DNA of 64,000 nucleotides from CAZVJA01 sp964626885 (GTDB lineage Bacteria > Planctomycetota > Planctomycetia > Planctomycetales > Planctomycetaceae), in NCBI GenBank assembly GCA_964626885.1, contig CAZVJA010000003.1:1-64000 (forward strand). Direction: 5' to 3'. The notes under the pieces were generated by a model. That model saw nothing but the letters and a program-made list of their open reading frames with translations, had not been told where the DNA came from and made no database searches. Position 1 is the stretch's first letter, and each line of letters opens with the position of its first letter. The translations under genes were made by a program, and so were the position numbers. Below are positions 34,745 to 43,762 of this stretch, piece after piece.

Positions 34745-35830
34745 TCACGCTGCCTTTCGTGTGGTAAGTTCTACGTCCTGCTCGGATGGTCGATGTTTCG
34801 GCGTTGTCTCCATCGCCCGGTCCACCCACGCATAAACGCCTGCATCGACTCCCCGTTCCTTCCCGATCGATGCCCCTCCTCCAACGCAATATGCCAGCAT
34901 TCCCATCCCGAAGATCAGCATCGACGTGCAAACGCATCCGGTGGCCGCCGCGATGGCCGCCGGCGTAACCCCCGCCACAATCAGCGGCGCGGCAGACAAA
35001 AAGAACGGCAGCATGGCCAGCAGCAAGAACGCCTTAAGCGGGTTGTACCGCAAAATGCAGTGTGTGATGATCTGCAGAGAGCGGAGCGTGTCTCGGAAAT
35101 AGCGCACGTGGCTGCGTCCTTGCCGCCGCTCGTAGTTTATGTTGACGAATCGCACCGCATATTGTTCGCAGATCAGGGCGATCGTAATCGAGGTTGTGAA
35201 CGAAAAACCGGTGCAGACGAAATCGAAGTACCGCAAAGCCAGCGACCGGCGAATCAGGCGGAATCCAGAGTTGGCATCAGGAACTTTCGTTCCAGTCACG
35301 TAGTTGACGAGCGCCAACTGGCACCAGCGTCCAAGGCGTTTCATTGCCGATCCGTAGAACTGTTGCCCCGTCCGTGCTCCGACCACCATGTCGTATTGAT
35401 GCGCGTCGTGCAGCAATCGCTCGAGTTGCTCGACCGGATAGCTGCCATCGGCGTCGCAAATCACCACCCTTTCGAATCGAGCCGCGTTGATTCCGGTCTT
35501 CAGCGAATTGCCATAACCTCGGTTGTACGGATGCACAACTACGTGCGCACCGGCCGCGCGGGCCTCCTCGGCAGTTTGATCCGCCGATGCGTCATCCACG
35601 ACGATGATTTCGCTGGGGATATCAAGCCGCTCCAACTCACGAGCCGCGGCACGGATGACCCGCCCAACGGACTCTGCCTCATTGAATGCCGGAATGACGA
35701 ACGAAACGCCCGCTTGTGTTCCACCGCCGTCTTGTTCGGGAGGCTGTTTCTTGAGAACGGGCCACGCAGTGACGACGGGCCAGCGCGGTGTTCCGCGAAC
35801 CTGTTTCCTCGTGCGACGTGCCCCTTCCAT
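34745..35830 (-). CDS. GT2 family glycosyltransferase with C-terminal membrane helices
   Basis: 361 residues from the ATG at 35830 (a TTG at 35845 adds five). The GT-A core has FVIPAFNEAESVGRVI, IIVVDDASADQT and the metal site VICDADGSYP. It is followed by about 90 residues with two hydrophobic helices (AFLLLAMLPFFLSAAPLIV and PAAIAAATGCVCTSMLIFGM). This matches dolichyl/undecaprenyl-phosphate mannose or glucose synthases (DPM1/GtrB type). It would charge a lipid carrier used by the membrane protein just downstream. Transcribed in the order methyltransferase, GT2, membrane protein. Confidence 0.9.
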   Translation of the reverse strand: MEGARRTRKQVRGTPRWPVVTAWPVLKKQPPEQDGGGTQAGVSFVIPAFNEAESVGRVIRAAARELERLDIPSEIIVVDDASADQTAEEARAAGAHVVVHPYNRGYGNSLKTGINAARFERVVICDADGSYPVEQLERLLHDAHQYDMVVGARTGQQFYGSAMKRLGRWCQLALVNYVTGTKVPDANSGFRLIRRSLALRYFDFVCTGFSFTTSITIALICEQYAVRFVNINYERRQGRSHVRYFRDTLRSLQIITHCILRYNPLKAFLLLAMLPFFLSAAPLIVAGVTPAAIAAATGCVCTSMLIFGMGMLAYCVGGGASIGKERGVDAGVYAWVDRAMETTPKHRPSEQDVELTTRKAA

Positions 35831-35915
35831 GGTCCCGTCCTTCAATCCTCCGGTGATTATCCGGTATCCAATTCGCCGATTGTTCGATTAGTGAAGTCTC
35901 GTCCTTGAGACTGTT

Positions 35916-36737
35916 TCAAGCTGCGCAAATATCCGTAATGTCTTGTGATCGGTTTTCGTCACTGGGGCATGGGTGCTCCCAGGAATTTTTCCGCCGAGCG
36001 ATCGCGACGACCGAGAGGCCGAATAACCTCGCAAAAAATGGATCAACCACGCGGGCAACCGGGACGACCAGCCGGTCGTAAATAGCCAGTTGTGTATTGA
36101 TGGTGCGGGCAGTCAGCGGACGCGGCGAAAGGAAACGCTGGTTCAGCCACCAGCCCGCGGCTCCCAGCGAGTTGATGTAAAACGTCGTCTCGACGGACCA
36201 ACCAGCATCGACGAGCGTCCACTCGAGGCTGCGGCGCGTGTACCGGCGATGATGTCCTGCCTGTCGATCCATGAAACCATACAGCCCCGGATGTGCCGGG
36301 ACGATGAGGCAGATTGTGCCGCCAGGTGCAATCGCATCATGCAAACCCGCAAGCACCGCGACATCATCAGAAATATGCTCCAGCACATTCGAGCAGAATA
36401 TCGAACGCGCTCCGTAAGAGACCAACCCCCGCGTGCTCTCGATGTCATTGAGATCGACCCGCGCCGTCGTGAGCGGCTCAGAGTTGAATCGCTGACGGGC
36501 ACGATGGAGGCAGGAGGAGTCAATATCGATGGTAATGACTTCCCCATGCTGCAACAGCAGCCCGGTGTACGTACCAAACCCGGTACCGACTTCGAGAATG
36601 GGAGGTTCCAACCAGGGACGCACGCTATCGTACAAATAGCGCGCATACCGATCGGCATGCTCCATTGCGGGGCTCATCGTTGCCTGGCCGATCGGAAAGG
36701 CTTCCGACTTCGCCGGCGCGTTGCTGGCCATGCTCAT
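35916..36737 (-). CDS. Class I SAM-dependent methyltransferase
   Basis: 273 residues. The SAM-binding motif I LEVGTGFGTYTGLLLQ is followed by motif II ITIDIDSSCL, and SNVLEHISDD and the post-II motif GGTICLIVPAHPGLYG. The C-terminal part is basic and ends with a hydrophobic helix (YDRLVVPVARVVDPFFARLF). This is the Methyltransf_11-like fold. Placed first in a unit with a GT2 and a membrane protein, it probably modifies a glycan or lipid-linked precursor. The 85 bases to the next gene fit a shared transcript. Confidence 0.88.
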   Translation of the reverse strand: MSMASNAPAKSEAFPIGQATMSPAMEHADRYARYLYDSVRPWLEPPILEVGTGFGTYTGLLLQHGEVITIDIDSSCLHRARQRFNSEPLTTARVDLNDIESTRGLVSYGARSIFCSNVLEHISDDVAVLAGLHDAIAPGGTICLIVPAHPGLYGFMDRQAGHHRRYTRRSLEWTLVDAGWSVETTFYINSLGAAGWWLNQRFLSPRPLTARTINTQLAIYDRLVVPVARVVDPFFARLFGLSVVAIARRKNSWEHPCPSDENRSQDITDICAA

Positions 36738-36940
36738 CCTTGAGACCTCCCCCCGGTCGCCCGCGTCTCGTCGTGTCGCACCGCAGGCGGCGCAAATCGG
36801 GCGGCCAGCGTGGCGTACTTCTAAGAGACAGCCGAAAAGGTGTCAAGAGGAATGGAAATCTGGCGAGTCTGGGGGACTGAGTGTGGACAAGACGGAATCC
36901 GCGCTGTTCTTGTCAAGACTCGTACCCGCTCCAGCATCTG

Positions 36941-38143
36941 CTACCGCTGATAGATCGGCAGCAATTGATAGGGGGGGGTAAGCGAGAGGATGGCGAGCGA
37001 AGTGGAGTAGGCATAGCCGACCGGACCGTCCTGATTCGCCTCTCGGTCCCAGGAACCGTCGCTGCGCTGGTTTTCAACCAGGGTTTCCAGCAGCACCGGG
37101 AAGAATTGTTCCCAATAGTCGCCGCCGAGTTGAAACATCGCCTGGCTGCAATAAAACGCACCGTAGTAGAACCGATCTTCGGGAGCCAATCCGCCTCGAT
37201 TGAACCGATCGAAGGGGTGCTGGAGGAGATACTTACCCGCCGTGCGTGCCATTTCGTTGCGATGATCACCACCAAGCGCGAGCGAAACAATTCCTGCTCC
37301 CGCCATTGACCGACCGAAGAAACCGCGTCCGCGTCCGCGCAGGCCGTAGCAGAACGTCCCCTGCCTTTGGTCAAAGCAGCGCCGCACGAACGCGATCGCT
37401 TCTTCCATGTGTTCCTGCGGAACATCAAACTCCGCATTCCGGGCGGATCGATAAAACATGAGATGCCACGCCGTGAGCGACAAATCCGAATCCTGGACGC
37501 CGCTCTCGAGAAGATACCGAAAGCCGCCGCTGTCGTCTGGGTATCGTTTGGGTTCCGTCTGTTCCCGTCGCGAGTGCTCCAGGGCTTTGACGATGGCTTC
37601 ACGCACCGCTTCTTTCTGCCCAGATTCAGTCATGCCGTAGACTTCGCCGAGCATCACTCCGGCGATCGCATGATTGTAATTTCCCATGATCTTCCATTCT
37701 TCACCGCCGGCTCCCGCCGCATACAGATGCCCATTCGGCTTTTGCGTCCTGAGCGTGTAGTCAATCGCCCGGCTGATCGTGTCCCCGTGCGGCCCATGCC
37801 CCGGCATGTGTCCCCGTGACAGAAAGGCCATCACGCAAAAACTGGTCACGGCCGGCTGGGCGACATCGGGGGCGGAGAAAGAACCATCCGATTGCTGCTG
37901 TGTCGCCAGGAACAGCAATCCGCGATCGACGGACGTATTCAGCCGGTTCCATTGCTCAGAGCTTAATGAAACTTCCGAACGGATCGCAGCCGCTGTCTCC
38001 GAGGGGGAGGATTCTTTTGTTGGCCGCGAAGAGGGACCAATACGCTGCGCGGCAACCGGGGATGTGTAGCAAGCCGCGAGGACAACACTCAGCATGGCTG
38101 TCCATGCCCGCATGTTCGACCGCTGAGAACAACCGTTGCCCAT
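36941..38143 (-). CDS. Secreted terpene-cyclase/prenyltransferase-fold repeat protein
   Basis: 400 residues from the ATG at 38143. The N-terminus (MLSVVLAACYTSPVAAQ) could be read by signal peptidase I after VAAQ, but LAAC also matches a lipobox. The mature protein is built of alpha-helical units with QxxxGxF/W motifs (QQQSDGSFS, TQKPNGHLYA, NQRSDGSWD), the squalene-hopene cyclase/prenyltransferase (QW) repeat. No DxDD catalytic motif is apparent, and export argues against triterpene synthesis. Planctomycetes have many such exported alpha-alpha barrels of unknown role. The gene follows the HEAT-repeat gene after 127 bases on the same strand. Confidence 0.85.
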   Translation of the reverse strand: MGNGCSQRSNMRAWTAMLSVVLAACYTSPVAAQRIGPSSRPTKESSPSETAAAIRSEVSLSSEQWNRLNTSVDRGLLFLATQQQSDGSFSAPDVAQPAVTSFCVMAFLSRGHMPGHGPHGDTISRAIDYTLRTQKPNGHLYAAGAGGEEWKIMGNYNHAIAGVMLGEVYGMTESGQKEAVREAIVKALEHSRREQTEPKRYPDDSGGFRYLLESGVQDSDLSLTAWHLMFYRSARNAEFDVPQEHMEEAIAFVRRCFDQRQGTFCYGLRGRGRGFFGRSMAGAGIVSLALGGDHRNEMARTAGKYLLQHPFDRFNRGGLAPEDRFYYGAFYCSQAMFQLGGDYWEQFFPVLLETLVENQRSDGSWDREANQDGPVGYAYSTSLAILSLTPPYQLLPIYQR

Positions 38144-38270
38144 CGCTGACACTCCCCGCGAAAGGAGCCTGCCAATTTTTCAGCACACGGTTGGGATTGT
38201 ACAGCGCCGCAGCGTCAGGGTCGAGGAATGTCCCCTCAAATCCGGAAAAACCAGGATCAGAAGGAACTGG

Positions 38271-39578
38271 CTATTCCGCGGCAGAGACCTGAGTCCGTTC
38301 GATCCGAGCGATGGCGCGAGCGGCGGCTTCGCGAGCCGCGTTATCCTTGGAGCGAGCATCGGGAGCCTTGGAACTGTCGGATGTCCGTTCCGCGGACGCC
38401 CGCAGAGCCGGAATCGCCGTTGCGGCCGCCGGTCCGATCCGGCCGAGAGCATATGCGGCCGCTTCCCTCATCGAGGGATACTGGTTGTCCAGCAGCGGAA
38501 TCAGTTGCGGTACTGCCGGAGCAGCCTCTTCTCCAATCGCCCCCAGAGCCAACACCGCCATATAGGGTTCGAGACCGGTTCCCCCGAGCATGGTCATCAA
38601 TGGCGTTACCGCAGCCGATCGCTTGCTTCCCAAATGATTGCCGATACGAGCCAGCGAGATGGCACATGCCCCTCGCAACTGGCTATCCTCCGACGACAAA
38701 CCGCCAATCAGCGCGTCGACTGTCGCCTGCGAGTCCGCGCCGATCTTTCCCAGCGCCTGGGCAATGTGCGGCAGTACCGCCTTGTGCGTCTCCGTGTCCA
38801 TTGCCGAGAGGAGCAGGTTTTCGGCCGGTTTGGCTTGCGGCCCGATCTGGCCGATCGCCCACGCGGCAATCAGCCGCACATCGGATGCAACTTCCATGTT
38901 ACGCACGGCCCGGGCGAGATGGGAAATCGCCGGCAGTGCATCGGGCCCTTTTCGTCCCAGCGATGAAATCGCGTGATACGTGGTGTTGTCGTCCTCCCCG
39001 GCTTTCAGTTTGCGAATGAGTTCCGCGACGGAAGCATGCTCGAGCGGTCCGCGCGCCCGTGAGGCGTGCGTGCTGAAATCTTCTTCACGCAAACCGGCGA
39101 CCAGAACCGGAATTCGCGGCGTCGCTTCGACGTCCAGCGATTGTAGAAGCTCCGCGGCATTGCTCCGTGCGAACGAGCTGCCATTCCTCGCGACCTGTGC
39201 CAAAGCCGGCGCGGCATCCGGGCCGAGCGATTCGAGTGCTGCCATCGCGGCTGACCGCACTCCTTCTTCGGGATCGTCGAGCCGGCTGGCCAGAGCAGGT
39301 GCGGCCGCCACGGCGTCGGGCCCCAATCGGGTCAGCGCGGCCAAGGCAACGAGCTTGATCTCCGTCTGCGGTGCGTACAGCGCATCGGCAAGCGCCGGAA
39401 CGGCGGGTTTCGCCTGCGGACCAAGATCGAACAAGGCGAGCGCCGCCTCCATCCGTTCCTTTTCACCACCGGTACGCAACGCCTGGACATGCGCATCGAG
39501 ACTCGCCTCACCGGCGTAAACCGGCAACACAGTCCAGAGAATCGCGCACACGGCCGTCGGCCACATAGAGCGTTTCAT
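38271..39578 (-). CDS. Exported HEAT-repeat protein
   Basis: 435 residues with a signal peptide (MWPTAVCAILWTVLPVYA). The rest is a row of helical repeats of about 36 residues with LGPxAxxAxPALxxxL units (LGPQAKPAVPALADAL, LGPDAVAAAPALASRL, LGPDAAPALAQVA, IGPQAKPAENLLLSAM). These are HEAT/PBS-lyase-like repeats, a protein-binding scaffold. There is no catalytic motif. It lies 67 bases downstream of the MamK-like gene; the likely function is assembly or binding in the periplasm. Its partner is not shown. Confidence 0.87.
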   Translation of the reverse strand: MKRSMWPTAVCAILWTVLPVYAGEASLDAHVQALRTGGEKERMEAALALFDLGPQAKPAVPALADALYAPQTEIKLVALAALTRLGPDAVAAAPALASRLDDPEEGVRSAAMAALESLGPDAAPALAQVARNGSSFARSNAAELLQSLDVEATPRIPVLVAGLREEDFSTHASRARGPLEHASVAELIRKLKAGEDDNTTYHAISSLGRKGPDALPAISHLARAVRNMEVASDVRLIAAWAIGQIGPQAKPAENLLLSAMDTETHKAVLPHIAQALGKIGADSQATVDALIGGLSSEDSQLRGACAISLARIGNHLGSKRSAAVTPLMTMLGGTGLEPYMAVLALGAIGEEAAPAVPQLIPLLDNQYPSMREAAAYALGRIGPAAATAIPALRASAERTSDSSKAPDARSKDNAAREAAARAIARIERTQVSAAE

Positions 39579-39645
39579 TCGTCCTACTCCTCGCGCAGAA
39601 CATCAGCCGCGCGTCCGCCTGTGCGAAATCACGCGTCTGGGCACG

Positions 39646-40770
39646 TCAGGCTGCGATCCGCAGTCCATTTTCATCTTCACCATCAACGGCCTCGTCTTCG
39701 TACGTGGCCTCACGCGTACCATCGAGGCCGCGCAGCTCGTTCCAGTATTCAGCCGGCATGCCCATTGCCAGCTTGAGAGCTCCAACCGCCCCCGCGAAGC
39801 AGGAGTCGTAAACCTTGCGGACGCTTCCGCCGCCGAATTCGACGAGCGCCTCTTCGATGAGCTTATCCAGCCCTTTGAGCTGGCTGCCGCCGCCACCCAG
39901 CAAAATGTTGGACAGCATTCTCTGCTGGAACTCGGGGTCGAGCGTGGCGATCAATTGGCCCAGAGCTTCGACGATCGGAGGCACGATAGACCGGCAGGCT
40001 TCCTTGAGCTGCTCGGTGACGTTGTATTCCCGCGGACGTCCCTTCACCATCAATTTGACGGTCGCTGATTCGTTGACGTCGTGCACGAAGCCGTGCTTCT
40101 CCTTAATGTCGCGTGCCATCTTGATCGAGAGCTGCGCTTCGGGATAAGCTTCCTTGAGCAGTCGGCAGAATTCCTCGTCAACGAAATCGCCGCCGAGCGG
40201 AATAGTGATCTGGTCTTCTGCCGTGGGATAGGTGCCGTAGATCGGACAGATGTCGATCGTACCGGCGCCGATGTCGATCACCAGCGTGTCGTTCAGGCTT
40301 TTCATTCCATAGGCGACGGTGAACGGTTCCGAAACGATCACGACCGCGTCGAACGCCGTCCGTGCTGCTTCGATGATCACCTGCTTGTTATGAATGCTGG
40401 CTCGCGACGGCGCGCCGATCACGCCGAAGATCAACGAACCCGGTCCGGGCTTCGTCAACGACACGGCATGCTCCACGACGAGCTTCGCCGCTTCCTTGTG
40501 CTTCTCGACATCTTCTTCCGCCACGCCAGCCAGGTCGTGGTCGATGTACTTCAAAGCCCCTTTCTCGAAGGGACGAATTACATTGAGCGCCTGGCGATGC
40601 TTCCACACGTCCTCGCCAAAGACGATATCGCGGCCAAGCATCGTTCTAGCCACGTGGTCCTTGGGCCAACCCACCGCGGTCGGGAGCACTTCTCTCCGGC
40701 CGTTAGAGGAGGCGACGGACGTCTTGAACGTTCCGAGATCCATTCCGATATAAACAACTCCGTCCGACAT
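39646..40770 (-). CDS. MamK-like actin filament protein
   Basis: 374 residues from the ATG at 40770 (MSDGVVYIGMDLGTFK); MamK proteins are about 350. Actin-fold motifs: phosphate 1 IGMDLGTFKTSVAS (residues 8-21), connect/Glu motif VSEPFTVAYGM, phosphate 2 VIDIGAGTIDICP (about 164-176), and adenosine loop LLGGGGSQLKGL. The order and many intervening words (GWPKD, GAPSRAS, DQITIPLGGDFVDE) follow MamK of magnetotactic bacteria much more closely than MreB, ParM or DnaK. It would polymerise with ATP into cytoplasmic filaments. No other mam gene is near. The C-terminus has an acidic tail (EDEAVDGEDE) not seen in MamK. Confidence 0.88.
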   Translation of the reverse strand: MSDGVVYIGMDLGTFKTSVASSNGRREVLPTAVGWPKDHVARTMLGRDIVFGEDVWKHRQALNVIRPFEKGALKYIDHDLAGVAEEDVEKHKEAAKLVVEHAVSLTKPGPGSLIFGVIGAPSRASIHNKQVIIEAARTAFDAVVIVSEPFTVAYGMKSLNDTLVIDIGAGTIDICPIYGTYPTAEDQITIPLGGDFVDEEFCRLLKEAYPEAQLSIKMARDIKEKHGFVHDVNESATVKLMVKGRPREYNVTEQLKEACRSIVPPIVEALGQLIATLDPEFQQRMLSNILLGGGGSQLKGLDKLIEEALVEFGGGSVRKVYDSCFAGAVGALKLAMGMPAEYWNELRGLDGTREATYEDEAVDGEDENGLRIAA

Positions 40771-40954
40771 CTTTCGCCTCCTTACGATTTGTTTCGCGGA
40801 CATGTCCGTGCCCGCGGGTTTCATTTTCCAACAGCGTCTGTTCCGAATTTTATGCCCTGCTCGTAGGGCACTCCGATCGCATCACAAGCATTTATTCCGT
40901 CAGCGGCCGCCGGCGAATGTCCTGAGACGCACCTCCGACACTCACCAACACGGT

Positions 40955-42265
40955 TTATGCCGCCATGTCGTTACGCCCTCCCAGCGCTTCACGCAGTTCG
41001 AGATTCTGCTGCAGCACCAGTTTCATCATTTCGTTCTCGGCTTCTTCCTCTTTTCGCAGTTGCTCTTCGTACGGCGAAATCTCGTCCGACTGGAAGCCGG
41101 CAGGGAGTTCCGTCAGCACCGCGGCGACTCCGGCGCGACCCGGACCGGCCGTCGGCATTGGCAGCGGTTCCCCGGCCTGCATCCCCGGGAAGAACGGATA
41201 CGGCAGATAGGCACCGTCTTCGCCGGTCGCGACATGCTCCACTCGGAACACAAAACCGAAGTCGGCGTTGTATTGCCGCTTGAGGAATGTACGGACACCG
41301 ACCAGCACCAGAATGCCCAGCACGATCCCGGCCGCGGTGCTCAACAAATGCACCATGGCCGCCGCAAGCATGGACGATGACGATTTCTCGGGCGAGTCTT
41401 GAATCTGAATAATGCGCTCGGTCACCGGAGGTGGCGGAGCAGCCGCGACGGTCCGGTCATCCGCCGAATCCAGATTATGTTCGGAAGATGCCGCCGGCGG
41501 CGCGAAAGCCTCGGACGAATCACCGTCAATCGAGGTAGACTCATCCCCCGAACCATCAGCCCCGTTTTTCGCATGACGTGCTGCGGTAGAACGGGCTGAT
41601 CTTGCTCCCGCTTCCCCAGCGAGATGCGGGTGCAGTCCGTGTTGAGGCGAAAGATCATGCGGCTTATGAGTTGCGGCTTGATCCGTCTTCGTTTGAGGCG
41701 CAAGCTCAGGGTAGTCCCCTTCGAGTGGATCTTCCGCCTTTTCCAGTTCCCCAAGTTCGAGTGCCGGAGGCGCGGGGGCGATCGAGTCAGGTTTTGCAAC
41801 AGCCGACTCGGGATCTTTTTCGGCAGTGGGTTTCGGCAACGCGGGTTGCGGAACCTGCCGTGAACGAAATTCCGCCAATTGCCTCAAAAACGAAGCCGGA
41901 GGCTGCTCGGAGGCATCCCATGCATCGGGGTCGGTAGCGGTTGCCTCTTTTAACAGCAGATCGGCGCGCTTTGCCAATGACTCGGCCGCGTCGAGCTTGC
42001 CTTGGCTCGCAGCCTCTCGGGCTTGTCGGATCAATTGTCGAATGATGACGCGTGTCGGAGACCCGACATTCGGTTTGTTTTTAGGCGTCGCGATGTTCGA
42101 CTGCGGCTGGACAACCTCGTCGGCCCAAGTCCAGGTGGGAACATTTCGATTGGTGCGAACCTGGGCATATCCGGGTGTCGCACAGAAAATCAGCGAGAGG
42201 CCGACCACTCCCCAGAGCGTGCGGCGTGCCCATCGCGGTGTCGAGAATGATGCCGTGATAGGCAT
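40955..42265 (-). CDS. Single-pass membrane protein next to the MamK-like actin
   Basis: 436 residues from the ATG at 42265. A signal peptide or first helix (TLWGVVGLSLIFCATPGYA) is followed by about 300 residues, disordered and rich in Pro, Ala, Ser, Asp and Glu, with a helical patch (LIRQAREAASQGKLDAAESL). One strong helix follows (MVHLLSTAAGIVLGILVLVGV), then a basic stop (RTFLKRQYN) and a cytosolic tail that ends in a charged coiled-coil-like stretch (YEEQLRKEEEAENEMMKLVL). I do not recognise a family. Topology places the tail in the cytoplasm, where it could meet the actin encoded 184 bases downstream; this is inference. Confidence 0.75.
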   Translation of the reverse strand: MPITASFSTPRWARRTLWGVVGLSLIFCATPGYAQVRTNRNVPTWTWADEVVQPQSNIATPKNKPNVGSPTRVIIRQLIRQAREAASQGKLDAAESLAKRADLLLKEATATDPDAWDASEQPPASFLRQLAEFRSRQVPQPALPKPTAEKDPESAVAKPDSIAPAPPALELGELEKAEDPLEGDYPELAPQTKTDQAATHKPHDLSPQHGLHPHLAGEAGARSARSTAARHAKNGADGSGDESTSIDGDSSEAFAPPAASSEHNLDSADDRTVAAAPPPPVTERIIQIQDSPEKSSSSMLAAAMVHLLSTAAGIVLGILVLVGVRTFLKRQYNADFGFVFRVEHVATGEDGAYLPYPFFPGMQAGEPLPMPTAGPGRAGVAAVLTELPAGFQSDEISPYEEQLRKEEEAENEMMKLVLQQNLELREALGGRNDMAA

Positions 42266-42693
42266 CCTCTCCGTTCGCTGCTGGCGTCCCCCTGCCATTC
42301 GATGAATCCTCAAAACGGATGTCGCCGACGATTACCGATCCGAGTGCGACGCTTGCTATTCGCGTCGCTCGTGCTGTCGAAACAGTCCGCATTACGCGCA
42401 GCTCGGAGTCCATGACCCGAACTCAGCGCAAGGCGCGCTCCGACATTCCTATTCGATCGGCTGTATCGGTCGTGACGCTGGAGCAGGATTTAATGAGAGC
42501 ACTGGTTTTGTCGGCGAATCGACTCAGGCGCACGGGGATCTGATGCCGCGATCTCTCCACACGGCGATACGACGGACAGGAAAAAAGTCGGCAAGAATTG
42601 CCGAAGGACGGACGGGCAAACGAAAACGTCCTGGAGAGGCACGCGCGTGAACGGCAAGACCTATCGACGAGCCACATCCGGCTCGAAACAAAG
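42266..42693. other. 428-base gap upstream of the membrane protein gene
   Basis: No convincing gene on either strand. Frames of 74 codons (plus, 42319-42543) and 84 codons (minus, 42423-42677) lack family resemblance and good ribosome binding sites. The gap lies between two minus-strand genes and probably holds a promoter for the membrane protein/MamK-like unit. One short perfect hairpin is noted at 42668-42685. Confidence 0.5.
42668..42685 (-). other. Short perfect hairpin after the secreted 281-residue protein gene
   Basis: CGAGCC and GGCTCG form a six-pair stem with a six-base loop, eight bases beyond the minus-strand stop at 42694. No T-run follows in either direction, so it is weak evidence for a terminator and may be a transcript-end structure only. 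Confidence 0.3.
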
Positions 42694-43539
42694 CTACGAC
42701 GTCAGTCCGCGGCGTCGAAGTTCGGCTTCGTGGCTCTGCTTCAAGCGTTCGAGGAGCTGCTTCTCCACATACAGCCGCCCGGTCGATTCATTGAAGTTTC
42801 CGCCGTTCTTGCCGCGTGACAGCTTATTCCCGAGATTCTTGCCACCGGGCGTGGTGACCATATATTCGATCATCTTGGAACCATCGGGCTTTTGAATGAG
42901 GTCCGACAATTGTCGCTCCCCATAGGGCATCTTGCGCATCCGATCGACCCGGTCGAAACCGCCCGGGTTGCGGCCGATTTCGCGCATGAACTTTCGGCCG
43001 TTTTTCGTGCGGAATTGTCGCACGAGCCAGTCGTTGTCTGGCAGAAACAGTTTTTCGATTTCCTTGCGATCCAACACTTTCCAGCCGGCTCCTTCCAGCT
43101 GCTTAAACACCGGTGAAACACTCGACGCCGTCAGCAAATCACCGGACTGGTAGTTCTCGATAGATTGGAGTTGCCGGGCAACCACCTGCTCGACCTCTTG
43201 GTAAGACAGGAAGGTGGCGGGCTTAGATTGCGTTGCGGACTTCGCTTCCGGAACTGGTTCCTTTTCGAGAGGCGGTTTAGTCTCGGCTGGCTGCTCATTC
43301 GCAGGGGGCTGGGTTTCGCTTTCCGAGGATGATTCGCTTTGCTGTGGTTCGTCGGCTTCTTGAGCATCGTTTGGCGATTCCGCTTCGCTCGTTGCTTCTT
43401 CCAGTTCCTTGCGCAATACCTTTGTGTCGGTTGCGGAGGTGATCGGAGCAGCTGGACCAACGAACAACAATCCAACCAGAAAAGGACATGCAAGACCGAG
43501 AGTTTGTGCACGAAAGCGCTTACGGAAAGTGAGACGCAT
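42694..43539 (-). CDS. Secreted protein of unknown function
   Basis: 281 residues from the ATG at 43539 (MRLTFRKRFRAQTLGL); the open frame extends to 43881, but that part shows no coding features. A signal peptide is present (ACPFLVGLLFVGPAAPITSA). Residues 40-110 are low-complexity Glu/Pro/Ser/Gln (ESSSESETQPPANEQPAE). The folded C-terminal half is basic and contains RNPGGFDRVDRMRKMPYGE, MVTTPGGKNLGN and a helical end LYVEKQLLERLKQSHEAEL. I do not recognise it. It may belong to the same transcriptional run as the membrane protein and MamK-like genes, though 428 bases separate them. Confidence 0.75.
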   Translation of the reverse strand: MRLTFRKRFRAQTLGLACPFLVGLLFVGPAAPITSATDTKVLRKELEEATSEAESPNDAQEADEPQQSESSSESETQPPANEQPAETKPPLEKEPVPEAKSATQSKPATFLSYQEVEQVVARQLQSIENYQSGDLLTASSVSPVFKQLEGAGWKVLDRKEIEKLFLPDNDWLVRQFRTKNGRKFMREIGRNPGGFDRVDRMRKMPYGERQLSDLIQKPDGSKMIEYMVTTPGGKNLGNKLSRGKNGGNFNESTGRLYVEKQLLERLKQSHEAELRRRGLTS

Positions 43540-43762
43540 TGGATATCCCCAGCAAGTCGTAACCGGCAGAGACGCAAGTTCACCAGCCCGTTCAGACAAC
43601 TCTACCTCGACAATATCGTCGTGGTGGGAATCCGGGCTGTAGCAGGATCGAATTCCGAGAAGTTCCGGCATTTTTTGCCGGTTGGGAAAACAACGAAACC
43701 AGCGATGCCGACAGGCATTAGCGGGTTGATCAAGGCACGAATACTGCCACCGCGCGCGATGC

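Noticed and set aside
34514..35908. Plus-strand frame of 464 codons over the GT2 and membrane protein genes
   Set aside because: It spans two genes read on the other strand, both with solid motifs; the product is Arg/Ser-rich with no domain.
39646..43539. A magnetosome island
   Set aside because: Only the MamK-like gene fits; no mamA, mamB, mamE, mamM, mamO, mamP or mms genes are present in the window.
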